This document shows positions 1-11,900 of a stretch of 64,000 nucleotides of DNA, piece by piece. Below the pieces are notes generated by a model that worked only from the letters and a program-made list of their open reading frames with translations, was not told where the DNA came from and did not search any database. The translations under genes were made by a program, and so were the position numbers. The DNA comes from Cliona cf. orientalis (lineage: Eukaryota; Porifera; Demospongiae; Clionaida; Clionaidae), in assembly GCA_963930775.1 (NCBI GenBank), contig OZ005696.1:4650001-4714000 (forward strand), read 5' to 3'. How positions within the stretch are numbered: the stretch's first letter is position 1; each line of letters opens with the position of its first letter.

Positions 1-52
1 GTTGCTACCAGACTACTGACAGGTATGACAAAAATTAAACCTCGATTCACTT
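1..52 (+). repeat. Fragment of the TATA-bearing 0.5 kb repeat family
   Basis: The opening bases (GTTGCTACCAGACTACTGAC) match the interior of the dispersed repeat copies at 33026-33596 and 58823-59372. Only a short piece is visible and similarity is lost after about base 52. From here to 325 I see no gene. Confidence 0.5.
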
Positions 53-325
53 ATTATTGTGACATACAATATTATCTCTTTGAAGAAGTTTGATATGTAC
101 ATAGTCTAACGTGTTTAGGACCACGGTAGCTGCTTTCATCCGCTACATTTTGGTTTTGTTCCAGTCCCATAGCTCTTTCTGTTACTTTGGCACATGCAGC
201 GGTGTAGAGTTAATGATATTCATAGCTCTGAATTGCTTTTGTACATTCCAACAATAAACCCATATGTGTTTGGCACCACCTGTCCCAGGTGAATAAATGG
301 AAAATTCTGGATTATTTTTTTCCTT

Positions 326-765
326 CCATTACGGTATGTTTGATGTCACAATCATGGGATAATATGACTAATATGCATGAGTTATTCACAGCGTTAAGCT
401 CACATACTCAGAGAAAATCTAAACAGTATCAATATCATCTCCCTAGTTGTATGTCAACGGTGCACATGCAACAGCACGAACTTTGAACCTATAATCTCGG
501 AGACTACTCATCACCATTGCAGAATCTACCACCACACTATGACAAAGAATAAACCTCATCTCTCGCTTTGCTCAAGGCTCGGTGGCACATCGCCTGCATG
601 CTGAGCAGGCCTCTTGAAATGCGTGGCACTTTGTGCTGTTCATTCAAGAATACATCTCTATGGCCACCCTTGTTTGTGCACACGGCACTTCAATTCTGAT
701 CAATTGTGGACCTTGTAGCAGAGTGCATCTTCTGAAAAATATTTTTCATTGTATAATCATAATTT
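326..765 (+). repeat. Copy of the TATA-bearing 0.5 kb dispersed repeat
   Basis: Begins TGTTTGATGTCACAATCATG and ends near GAAAAATATTTTTCATTG, as do the copies at 32549-33019, 33026-33596 and 58823-59372. It is more diverged than those. No protein is encoded. The stretch 766-960 shows nothing clear. Confidence 0.6.
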
Positions 766-959
766 TATTGCATGTACACAACTATTCAAGCAGAAATATG
801 CAAGGTGTCACGACCAGTGAGATCACAGCAAACTCACTCAAGACTTGGAAGGTGTCAGAGAGAAATAAGCAGCTGAGGATGGTATTGCGACATTCACGAA
901 GAAACAGACATAGAAGCCAGTTCTTCTGAACCAAGAAGTACCTTATGTGAGTTAGAGAT

Positions 960-1208
960 GGAGGCGGTGTTGTCACGTACAACCAGTCAAGACTTGTCGA
1001 GTTTGGCAGAGATGTGCAGCTGGGCCTCAGTGGCAGATCCAGGAAGGGGATTCCAGTAGTATAGTTGCAGCCACACCCACTTTGAGGAATAACAATGTCC
1101 ATTTCAATCGTTTTTTAGAGAAAATATCAGTCCAACCAATCTGCTTTTGATGCTAAAGGATGCTAAGGTGAGCCATAGCAGTAGTTTTCTCAATTTTGTA
1201 GACAGAGA

Positions 1209-1242
<34 letters not shown>

Positions 1243-2140
1243 TCATTTAGCCTATCAATCTGTATTTCATAGCCTATCATCAGTACTTCTTAGTGCTAGG
1301 TGCAGCCCAAAAGGGGGGGGGGGGGTTCCATGGAACCCTAGGAACCACCCTAAATCTGCCACTGGGCCTATTCACTTTTGATAAGAATGAACTTTGTTGA
1401 ATGAAAGGCAACAATAGGAAATAGTAAGCACCACCAACACTGATTTGTGTGGCTGAGGCAATGGTTTCTTGCTGATGAGACAACAACCGTGGAGATGGAG
1501 ATACCAGCTTAGCTGATACTCAACTGGGATCAGACAGGAATCAAAATCATCCCCATAAGAACTTGAACTATGAATGCTGAAGGTTCCAAGTGAGTGGAAG
1601 TTGCTATCTACAAGCACGCCATCACAGCAGTTTTTTGTGGCTCACTCACTGGAGATCTCCTACCGGTGCAGGTGATCTACCAAGGCAAAACCAATTGTTG
1701 CCATCCCCACTACCAGTTTCCTCCAGATTGGGATATTACTTATTCGCCCAAGCACTGGTCAACAAGGAATTAAATCATGGTGCAGTATGTTGACATCGTC
1801 ATACTCTAGGTAGCAGCTGTACGAGCAGAAGACAAGCCAGCACTGATTATTATGGACTCGAAGAGGTAAATAACGAGTGCAGTCCCTGAGCTTATTGAGC
1901 CTATAGAGAACATTCATGTTGTGCTACTATCCCCAAACACCACAGATTCACTGCAGCCGATGGATGTATTAGTCAATACACTGGCAAAGGATTACTTGAA
2001 AAGGTGATTTGAGGAGTGGTATTCAGGGGAGGTGATGAAACAGTGGACTTGGGAGTTGATCATTCTTGGTCTACTTGTGCTGAGGGGGCCAGAAGCAAAG
2101 TGGTCAGTTGAGATGGAGTATATCGAAGAGAACCCCTGCA
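960..2140 (+). pseudogene. pogo/Tigger-type transposase, broken
   Basis: Translated fragments follow the order of pogo/Tigger-like (DDE_1) transposases: SWA then SLLIRMNFV across an insertion, LILNWDQTGIKI, a GSLTGDLLPVQVIYQGK block, IIMD, and LLSPNTTDSLQPMD. The three acidic catalytic residues are present in LNWD (about 1530), IIMD (1855-1857) and QPMD (1963-1965). The last two are separated by 35 residues. The family cuts and pastes DNA at TA targets using an N-terminal helix-turn-helix, which I could not identify here. Several in-frame stops (after RMNFVE and in MEIPA, for example) and frame changes show it is dead. A 337 bp nonautonomous element interrupts it at 1028-1364, and taking out that element plus one 5 bp duplicate puts SWA and SLL back in one frame. 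The 3' end after 2140 is unclear. Confidence 0.8.
1028..1364. mobile_element. CAGTGGC-ended element, 5 bp target duplication
   Basis: Imperfect terminal inverted repeats (CAGTGGCAGATCC at the left, CTGCCACTG at the right) flanked by perfect direct repeats GGCCT at 1023-1027 and 1365-1369. It interrupts the pogo-type transposase reading frame. The interior holds a run of about 30 G near 1210 and another near 1313. It codes for nothing. The ends resemble hAT elements, but the duplication is 5 bp rather than the usual 8. Confidence 0.8.
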
Positions 2141-2755
2141 GATGCTCTGCCTTCCTTGGGTGTGGAGGGGGAGCCAGAATGGACCATATGCAGAAAAATG
2201 ATCCTAAATAATGCGCACAGGTTCTGGAGGTACTATATAGCAGTGCTTGAGCTGCATACAAGAAATGCACAAATTTTAGTGAAGCATAATTGATAAACGA
2301 GACAAATATAAGCCTTTGTTGAGCATTCATCAGAACTGCTCAAGAAGAGACAGAAAAGTTTTACTTGGTAATCAGAGCGAAGTGCAATCCATCCCCCAGT
2401 GAAAAATCCCTATTCCTGTTTTTGAGCAGCTGCATTGGTTCTAGGGTGGCCTAGTTTATTGTCTGGTGTGGTTTTGTTGGCTAGGAGGAGCTACATGGAT
2501 TTCCAGGAAGCAGGTGACAATAATTGCGCCTTGTTACATTCTTGTGGTAAAGTGAGTACTACTGAGCCACGTATTTTTTTCACTTGACAGCTCAAAAGGA
2601 ACAGCACATCACTGCACCCCTGCACTAGTTCCAAAGTCAATTTTATGTCCAAAGCAGGGTTTGAATGTATCATATTGGACGGGATTATTTTTATTCATAT
2701 TGCTCCAGTTTGTAAGTTTGATTGCCATACTAAGTGCACAAAAATGTGTGCTATG
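2141..2755. other. No gene seen
   Basis: No convincing coding segment, RNA gene or inverted-repeat element on either strand. The short open frames here show no family motifs. Confidence 0.4.
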
Positions 2756-3690
2756 CAGTCTACACTAAGACCACCGGAAGTCCATATACGTACAATACAT
2801 TTTAATGTCAACGCACGGTTTGCATGGTGCCTATGGGGGTTAATGATATGCATGCCATGCATGTGGGGTCAAAAATAGTGCATGTCTATGTACAACTGTA
2901 TCTTCTAGTGTGAGTTAGCTATCGTTCTATCTAAAGTACCACTGTAAAAAGAAGAGCTGAGCTTCACATTGATACCAAGAATAAGACTAAGTGTGCCGAG
3001 ATGACCGATGTAGACATGAACCAGTTTTCAGCCGCGTATGGCTGATGGCATCTTTGAATTCAGGGCAAATCTGTATCACTCACACCAGCGCTAGGGGACT
3101 TGGTCCACTAGTAGGTAAGTACCAGTGCAGTTATTCCGCTGAATCCCGAGGCTTCCAGGGTCACTCAGCCACCATGACTGCTCTTTGAAAATCTAACATA
3201 ATTTATCACTTTAGCCTGTTCTATTTTCTTGGTAGTAACTATAGCTAGACTGTCAACTAAAGGAAATATTACACTTTAGCTACTAAACTAGTTACGTAGC
3301 TACCAACTCTACGTCTTGAGTACTTTATTCATGACAGTTCAACTCGCTAGTCCATTTCTTGATCTTTTCTGGCTGAATGGAACTTTGAATTCGGGGCAAA
3401 TCTGTAACACTCATTCCAGAACGAAAATTGAGGTATCTTCGATGTCTATACCAAAGTGGCAGTGTATAACAGTGGCGTGGAACAGAATTGCTCGAGGTGC
3501 TTCGAGAAACGAGCCTTCGAAAACGAGAAATTCATTCTGTCCTGGGTAGGGTGTGGTACACAGACAGATATACGGACGTATACGAGATTATTGCGGGTAC
3601 CTGCGTAGTATGTACGCGCGCATGCGTAATCATATGCAGGAAAACATCATTTCCGTTTTGCCATTAAACGGTAGGTCTTAGTGTAGACTG
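2756..3690. mobile_element. CAGTCTACACTAAGACC element, copy 1
   Basis: Terminal inverted repeats CAGTCTACACTAAGACC and its complement (3674-3690) bound a 935 bp noncoding element. Two more copies, at 24531-25300 and 27229-28177, share the ends and long internal stretches, in other orientations. I see no clear target duplication. The superfamily is not certain. Confidence 0.75.
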
Positions 3691-3966
3691 TATAACTGCA
3701 ACAAGTGTATTGCCCACTAAACTGTCTAAATTAAACCATTACAGCGTTTTTGGCAGAATATAGTAATCATGAGGTTATTAGAGATGCTAGAGATACTAAT
3801 TTGAAAAACTTTAATGCCCCTTACTTTCACACTAAGAATTTGGTGATAGCCTTGAATATCATCCTATTTTCTATGACGAAATACTTAGATCACTACTGCC
3901 AATGAATTGGTGCAAAAATCATTATTTTGTGTAAATGAAGTGACATCGTTCTCAGTTGCAATCTGC

Positions 3967-4107
3967 ATGAATAACGAAGATTCTTTTCGGACAACTTAAC
4001 TGTTCGGTAAAACTTGCCCTGAGGATGACTAGAGCATCTAGTCGAAACGTTGGCAAGTTTTACTGAACAGTTAAGTTGTCCAAAAAGAATCTTCGTTTTA
4101 TTCATTT
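3967..4107. repeat. Long near-perfect hairpin with ribozyme-like loop
   Basis: Arms at about 3973-4018 and 4052-4097 pair almost perfectly (AAGATTCTTTTCGGACAACT against its complement). The loop holds a second 6 bp stem GACTAG/CTAGTC between CTGAGGA (4019-4025) and GAAAC (4044-4048), an arrangement reminiscent of a hammerhead core. It could equally be a short inverted-repeat transposon. Confidence 0.7.
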
Positions 4108-4259
4108 TGTTTAAATGTTTGTCTGAAGCAGAACATAGGTGTATATTTATGGTTGCACAGTGGAATATGTAGGCTATATTTGATGAGCTTAGAGGGATGC
4201 CGTGATGTGCTGTTGTTTTTGAGCTATTAAATTGTGAAAAAATAGATGTATGACTCAAT

Positions 4260-5354
4260 AGTACTCATTTTACTACAAGAATATAACAAACCACAATTGT
4301 TTCCGGCTCCCTGGAAGTCCATGTAGCCCCGCCTAACCAATTAAAACCACACCCAGACAATAGACTAGGCCATACTAGAACCAGTGCAGCTGCTCAAGAA
4401 CAGAAACAAGGCATTTCCTAGAAATTTTTGCCTGAAACTTGTCGAAACTCTCAAACAACTCTCAATGAAACTTTTTCACTACGAGGTGGATTGCACTTCG
4501 TAGAGAACACTTCTAGTTACCAAGTAAGATTTTTCTGCCCCTTCTTGAGTAGTTCCTTCAGATGAATTGAATGCTCAACAAAGGCTAATAATGTTTGTCT
4601 CTTGTCAACTTTGCTTCACTAAATTCTGAGTGCAGCTCGAGCACTGCTAGTATCCCCAGGTGTGTGTTACTTAGAATAGTTCTTCTGCATAAGGTCCAGT
4701 GACCCTGAATCAGAGAGCAACTTTTGTTTCAGTGAGGAGGAAAAGTTGAATGATGATGTGGTAGGAATTGGAGACAATTAGTTTTAGTATGTACCAGTAC
4801 ATACATCTGACAATTTTTTATCCCGATACTAACTATACCACATGCACCTATACCATTATAAACTCAAAATAACCATTGCTACACTATGTCTATGAATCGT
4901 TCTTACAGGCCTTCTTGAGCTTTAAGATTTCTTTTGGTATTGCCTTAAATAATGGTAGGTCCGCATGTGACCAGTAACTGTACAGGTAATACTACCACCA
5001 AGTCAAAGAAACAATCAACACACTTTCACCATTTTTCTTGGCAAGTATTCAACAGTCGTTCTTTCCATTTCTACTTCTATGGCGTACATATCTGAAGCAT
5101 TTCTTCGTACAGATTGTAGCTGCAGACACAACCGTGTCTTTAGAGTAGCTCCTGTCGATTCCCAGCTCCTCCGTCGATCACTCAATCGAGCTTGTCTTGT
5201 CACATGCGTACAGTTTCTTTACTAAAAAATGCTAAGTAATATTTTCGTAGGCAGTAATCCTATTTTCAACACGAAAATCTTTATTAGAATATTTAATATG
5301 AAAATTTATGGAATTCTCTAACCACAATACCCAAATGCCATAAAACAGGAACAC
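4260..5354. other. Region past the last NADK exon found, no gene assigned
   Basis: This should be close to the 3' end of the NAD kinase gene, but no exon with family motifs could be placed. A 62-codon open frame on the minus strand (5015-5203) has no recognised motif and the wrong splice phase to follow the exon ending at 5779. Confidence 0.3.
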
Positions 5355-5560
5355 ATGAGCTGCCGAAGGAGCGTGTAATTTGCGTGCCATCAAATACAAG
5401 TTTACATGCGGACCTGGGTGTGGGTATCCGTGTATATACGTATATGGCAATAACCATTTCCAATGGACATACACTTTCCATATTTGGCAAGTATTGCACT
5501 TGAATTTGTATTTTGATGGCACCCAGGCGTACGTGGTAGTTGCACACTCCTTCACTGCCG
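5355..5560. repeat. Imperfect inverted duplication
   Basis: The sequence around GCCATCAAATACAA (about 5388) recurs in inverted form around TTGTATTTTGATGGC (about 5506), with further matching blocks on both sides. Arms are about 60 bp, around a loop of about 90 bp. It is noncoding as far as I can tell. Confidence 0.55.
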
Positions 5561-5778
5561 AAGCAGCGGCTCATATGCTCCTGGCCACAAACATACATTA
5601 CTGCAATATATTATCATACACAAAGTGCTACCCGTTAAAGATCATAAGTTCCAAACATCAATCCTTCACTACAAATTACATGTACATTCAACTCCCAAAT
5701 CCCACCCTTGACTTTTTTTTTGTATACATGTATAATTACTCGCTTTTCCTGGTACTGAGTTTAGTCATGTGTACTTAC

Positions 5779-5936
5779 AGTCAATTCCACACCAGATGGG
5801 ACTACAATTGAGCGAAAGGAGAGGGAATGGGGACAGATGGGTGTGACGATCATGCAGGGTACACTGGGGTGAACCATACTCGCTCCAGCTGCAAGTGAGT
5901 ATGCAGTACTTCCAGTAGGTGTGGCAATGATGATTC
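5779..5936 (-). CDS. NADK: NADK exon 10
   Basis: 158 nt. Encodes [20 protein letters not shown] and [11 protein letters not shown], the most conserved part of the C-terminal domain, ending VPSGVELT at donor GTAAGT in phase 0. The next exon should hold the family's SFDGR and DWF strings; I did not find it to the left. Confidence 0.95.
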
Positions 5937-8900
5937 CTGAGTGAGAAACCACACCCAATTATGTATGTTGCTGCCATTCTGGTGTACAGCTATCCCACAG
6001 ATACTTATAACAGTATTAGCTATCTTACTAGCTAACTCGTTAGTCAACTAAGGTAAATACGCACCGCGTCTTGTCCGCGGTATGCACGCGGAGTACGTGT
6101 TGATAGTCCGCAGGTGGCATGTTAATAAACCGAGGAAGCGCTAGGTAGCCAATCTTGCGGATGCACACATCCTGCCCACGGTTTAGCTAAGTGTCTGCAG
6201 TCCCTAAGTCTGCACACGCAAATAGCTGCAGCATAGTACTACTACGTGTGCACTAACGGTTTGGAATGTAAACAGTACAAGCTGGCTACTCCTACGCTGT
6301 AAGCACTGCAGCATACCGTAGAAACTGGTTGTTAAGCGCTGCTCGCTGTTAAGCGCATACTTTTTCTTAAGCGCATAGTTTTATGCGAGGTTTACCGCTC
6401 TTAGTTAGGCGCACATGCCCAGCAAGCCACCTGAATGACGAGCGATCGGTTACACGAGCCCAGAAAGAAGGCTAGAAGTAGGCTGGAGAAGAAAATGTCG
6501 AGAATTACGCTCTCTGGTCGCGTCTTGGCCACCGTTGTTGTAGGCCTTTCTACCCTCGACACGTTCTTTATGCACGCCCCCTACTGTGTTTTAGCACTTT
6601 TAATTAAGCGCATGCTTCCTGTTAAGCGCATATTTTCTTGCTGCCGCGTGTTATAAGCGCATGTGCTTAACAACCAGTTTCTACGGTATCAGCCTACTCT
6701 GTAAGCTACAAGACCACTGCAGGGGCGGATCTAGGATTTTTAATATGGTGGGGTTGTAGATATAATTGCGCGCGAAAAAATTTGCGACCACGCCCACTTT
6801 TAATCATCATCTCGCGCCCCAGAGTGCCTAGTAAGGTACTGTAACACTGTAGGTATAGAGCTTTACCAAGCCTAGTGACTCTTGTGGTCTACAGTAGATT
6901 ATTCATAGCTGAAGCCATGTTCAGGGTGTACCACTAACCACCGTGCACCACCTGTTGGTTGTACAGACATCAGCGTTACGGACGGCGGTGACGTGACGAC
7001 GGTAGGAGGAGAGGATACTGGAGTGATACGTGATAGCCACTGGCGTGACGCGTGACCTCCAGGGCCACCGTACAACTACTGTGCCAAGCTATAGTAAGCC
7101 TTGTATATAAGTGGGAGGGGCTGTTCAAAATCGTTTTGGGGGGGGGGTTGCAACCCCCTGAACCCCCCCCCTAGATCCGCCCCTGCACTGGTGATAAGAT
7201 AGTAATACAACAGCATTATTATCATAAACACAACAAAGAATCAATACAGCATAATTTTTTTTCAATATTGTAGTGTTAGTATGAATACAGCATACATGTA
7301 CTTAAATTTATTATAGTCAATAAAATTAATTATTATTGCAGTGCTATTATGATAGGCTACACCCATACCTACTTTGGCAGCCTTTTATTACCCTCATCTA
7401 TGGCTCTAACACAGTCCTTCCAGGCTGTAACTACATTCTCTCGAGGCTCCAGTGGATAGAGCCTGAAGACAGCCGCTTTTAGCTCATCTGTGCGATTGGG
7501 AGACAGCTTCTGCTTTCCTTGCCGTCTGTTGACATTGCTGACACGTCTTTCTTCTTCACAGAATGTGTACACAGACAGTAGTTTAGTGAAATTTCTTCTG
7601 GATACGGCCTGATTCTTGATGGTAATAAGTTTACTTAGGCTAGGAAGCTGTGGTTTATGACAAGACTGAACTGAACAGGACGAAGTGGTGCAGAGGGAGT
7701 GACCTGATCTGGTTGAGGGGGAGGAGCTGGAGTGACCGGGGAGGGGACTTGGTTGTCTTTAGGCTGCATATAATATGTACATGCATGTATGTATAAATCA
7801 GCAATGAAAATTCGTGCATAGATTGTCAATTTTAATGCATGTGAAATTTATTACATACCTCTTTATAATAATATTTGGATGCCGGTGTTTTTTTAGTAGT
7901 AGTTGGAGTGCCCTTGGTAGATTGTCGTGCCTTCTTTGGTGCTGGACCATTCTCGGAGTTGTCCTCCCTCTGCCGCTTTTGTGTTGGAGTACAGTTCTCT
8001 GAGTCACTACAACCAGATTTTAGGAGATTCCTTTCTGCTTTCCTCACTTCTTTTTCATTGCCTACATTGGTATGACATTTACATAAAGTTTCTGAATGTA
8101 CATGTACATGGACGTACAAATGAAGATGATTATTTCTGTTGCTGTGTTCTGGCTCAAATGTATTTTGCATGCTCTTTTTATACACTTCCCAAGTTACATA
8201 CCCTTCAAATACAAGTAACCTTTGTACTAATGAAGACATCAAAGCAATACACACATGTAAGGTAAGGTCGAGGGATAAGGTTAAAGTGCAAGCAGTATGG
8301 CATGATACAAATAAGATTATTAGTTGTTGTACAAAATTATTTGTATCCTGAAGGTAATCCCTAACTTCTATAACTTTTGGGATTACTTTTTTAAATGACT
8401 TACGTATTTGTCACTAATTGCTGGAGTAAGAGTTGCCCAAAAGGCCCTTATACCAGATTTAAGTTCACCAAGATTCTTTGGTTTATATTCATTCCTTAAA
8501 TAGTCCTTCAATGCGTGCCACATCAATTCGATAGGATTGAGGTCGGGACTTGAGGCAGGGATTTTGAACCAGTTCACTCCCTTTCCTCAATATAATCCTT
8601 CGCATATCTGCTAGTATGTTTAGGGTCGTTATCGTGTTGGAATCTGTGTCCGTCTGGGTAGACCTCATCTAAAAAGGGGATAAGAGCAGCTTAGAGAATG
8701 TCAACATACCGTGTTGCTATGAGAGTTCCCATGAAGACGACTACCGGTATATTAGTTGTTCCACAAGAAGATATCCCTGCCCATACATTGACCTTTGGAG
8801 GATGTTTTGCCTTCACCTTGTATCTTACTGGTTGGCCTTTCTTGTAGAACGTTACCCTTCTGTGAGATTCCGACTGAACAGTACATTCATCGGAAAACAC

Positions 8901-11900
8901 CACATCATCAAAATCCATGTCATTTGTCTCCATCCTTTCATTGCACCACACCACTCGTTTTTCTTGATTACTTTCTGACACCAAAGCACCGTACCGCGTC
9001 TTCTCTGCCGTCCATCCTAGCTTCATACGTGCGCTCTTTTCACCAAACCTGGAAAAGTTTCTAGCAGCTTATAACGTAGTTTCTTCGCAGTCAACTCGTT
9101 GTCACTTGCTATGCAACCATCAATGAAGCAATAGTGCTCATCACCAAGCTTCCTTGGAGGCTTCCCTGTTCGGCGGTCGGCCACTGACCTGGTCGTCTTA
9201 TACTTCTTCAATAGTAAGTGTAGCGACTTTTTACTGATCATAGTTCCTTCTTTTTCTAGATGCTTCTGTATCTTGGAGATCGGATATCCACTCTGCGATA
9301 GCGACACGACTGCTTCTCGTAGCCAAACTCATTTGCCCCATCTTGTTTGAGCGATGTTATATACCCGAAACCCACTTCCAACTTAGAAAATTTCCGAGTA
9401 TAAGGGGGAAAAAAAGAATCAATGAATAGAGCGAGGATCGAATTGGGGTCCATGAATCCATACACCAGAGCCCTAGCCACTATACCACTGTGAACGCTGC
9501 TGCCAGTTGCTCTTTTGTCATAACTTTATAGACGATAGTAGTACTAACCCTCGTGTGTCAAACACTACCCTAAACCCAACTCAACCTGACCTTAGCCGTT
9601 CATATAATATTGTGCCATTTAGCCCAACCCCATACGGGGGCTGGGCCTGGGCCGTGCGCCTATGGCGCGTGGGTTTCGGGTACATAACGGGATTCATCTT
9701 GTTTACCACCTCGCTTGCACACGTTCTGGGCGTGGTCCAAAAGTGCAATAATTGCGTAACTGTGCGCGTGTGCGGATCATCCGCGCAGATTTGCGGGCGG
9801 ATGACCGCACGTGCGCAGCTGGCTGCGGGCGTCTGGCCCATTATCCACATATCCACATACTAGCATACGAGGATTGGATGCATCCATTCCGCGGATCCGC
9901 AGCGGCTTCCGTTTACCTTTCCGCTGATCTGAACTGTACAACTTGTTTAATTTTGCCTTGTCAAAGAGAATTGTCTTCTCTTATAACTAACTTGGCATAA
10001 TATTATACAGTCTCTCTACCTTCGCACGGAGGCACCTAGATTTATTATAATGCAACTTGTGTGCTGTACACCAATATGGCAGCTGTACACCAATCTTAAA
10101 TGCATGTCACATGAGAATGTTCTATAGGATCTGGGGTATGTCTCACCATCTCCTTGGACGGACGTCATCTTCCTCCCATTGCACGAAATGATGAGATTAG
10201 TGAGATATGGATTTGGCCCACGGTCTACAACAAGATCGTTCATCACCTACAATACAGTGAAATGATATTATTACTACCTTACTCAAGACAGTTTATGTAG
10301 GGATATCTCCCTCCTGTACCCATACCAACCACTGGATGTCCTCCTTGCCTGTATATTTTTGAAATCTCTTGTATGGAAATCACTTAAATGTATTATTACC
10401 CCGTGTGCATATGTAAGGGGGTAAGTAATCAGTCATGTCATCGTCATTAGCACAAAACTCACCATATCTTGAGATCTAGGCACCTGAGCAACTTGTAAGC
10501 TTAATGAATCAATCAAATTTGATGAAAAACTGGCTTCATTGTGGTTAGTCCACAAACATTACAAATAGAGCATTTTTGTTGGCCATCGTAGCCACGCTTA
10601 TCGACAGTGCCTAGTATAGCAGGCTGTAATTTCTGCTCATGTGCACAAATAATAGTATTAACTGATAAAAATTGTTGAAATCTTCTAAATATTGCTTGTG
10701 ACTTAATAGGGCTATACTGCTAGCTATCCGCTGACTAAAATGTGATGCCCTATGGAATAGAATCAGAATGTATGGTGATAGCTACATTTAATAATGCGAT
10801 AATATAGATAGTAGCAATTCATATTTTCCCAGTTTAGGTCTGGGGCAGCCTAGGGGAGAATTAGTGGATTTTTGCATACAACCAAGAGAAGATTCGACTC
10901 TTGGTAAACGTATTAGCAGCATTTCTGCTATTTTTCACCAAGGTAAAATTTAACCATTCACACAATAACAGATTGCAAAATGAGCACACGGGGTATGTGC
11001 TCTACAGAGCTCTAGTTATTGGATATGCATGCACAAATTACAAACCAGCATGCTTGGGACACATTCAGAAGATTCTGGTATTCGTAATTTGCCTAGGTCA
11101 AATTTAGCTGGTGAATTGTAGGATGGTGAGACGGGGCAAAGTTCTGTGGATGAGGTTTTGACTTCATGGTCAGTTTGGATGGTACACAACAGTCGATGCC
11201 TAAGGGTCATACTCACTCCACCTATTGCATGTGTAATGTCGTAAAGAATACAATAGCAAGTAGTGTATACATCTCTTTTGGACAGTCGTAGTTAACAAAT
11301 GCAACAACAATAATGATAATAATATTATGATTGGAAGTCAAGGGTTCATCTTGTTGAGGGGGTGTGACGGAGGATGGGAACTGCTTATGTATGCCCACTC
11401 ACTCCTCAAGCCCCCCCCCTAAATAGTGTAATTGGATAAAGCCCTGGAGGTCATCTAAGCCCTCATGAAATCACAGTCTTCTAAAATGTCACAATATATT
11501 CGTCTGCTTGTGCAGTAGGTGACTGGAAGCTGTGCTAACATTCTCAGCATTGCTGGACAGTGGACGTTACAACAGAGAGCACACTGACAGTTACCTGTGG
11601 CAGACTTGGACTGACGTGTGCAATTACCTGATGAATGCAAACAGTGATATTCTGGAGTCAGTGTTGCCATTAGGTGCTTTCCAGGAGGCAATTAACCCTT
11701 GGCGCACATGCCACAGGGTTATGGCAGTAGTTCTGTGATTCTGTGTGTCTGTCTGTTACCAAGCTAGTGGCTACATACCTTAGTCCAAAGTGTGGTAGTT
11801 TAGGGTTTCTTATGGCGTTCTAAACGCGCAAATCGTGGATTTCTCTGAAAACGCTTTGTTCGCCAGTTTCAGCATCATTCGCTGATTCTAAGCTTCTTGA

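Noticed and set aside
1200..1330. Poly-G runs as functional quadruplex or telomere-like DNA
   Set aside because: Plain homopolymers inside a transposon; length is likely affected by slippage or assembly.
5015..5203. Possible NADK C-terminal exon (a frame with NRQELL and a W-K-E-R-L...W string)
   Set aside because: It needs several frame changes, has stops, and no acceptor gives the phase 0 entry required after exon 10.
5380..5420. Minus-strand LVFDGTQ as the NADK SFDGR motif
   Set aside because: Flanking residues do not fit the family, the phase is wrong, and the segment is part of an inverted duplication.
5380..5811. 143-codon plus-strand open frame as a gene
   Set aside because: It runs through the inverted duplication and antisense to NADK intron DNA, with no family motif and low-complexity composition.
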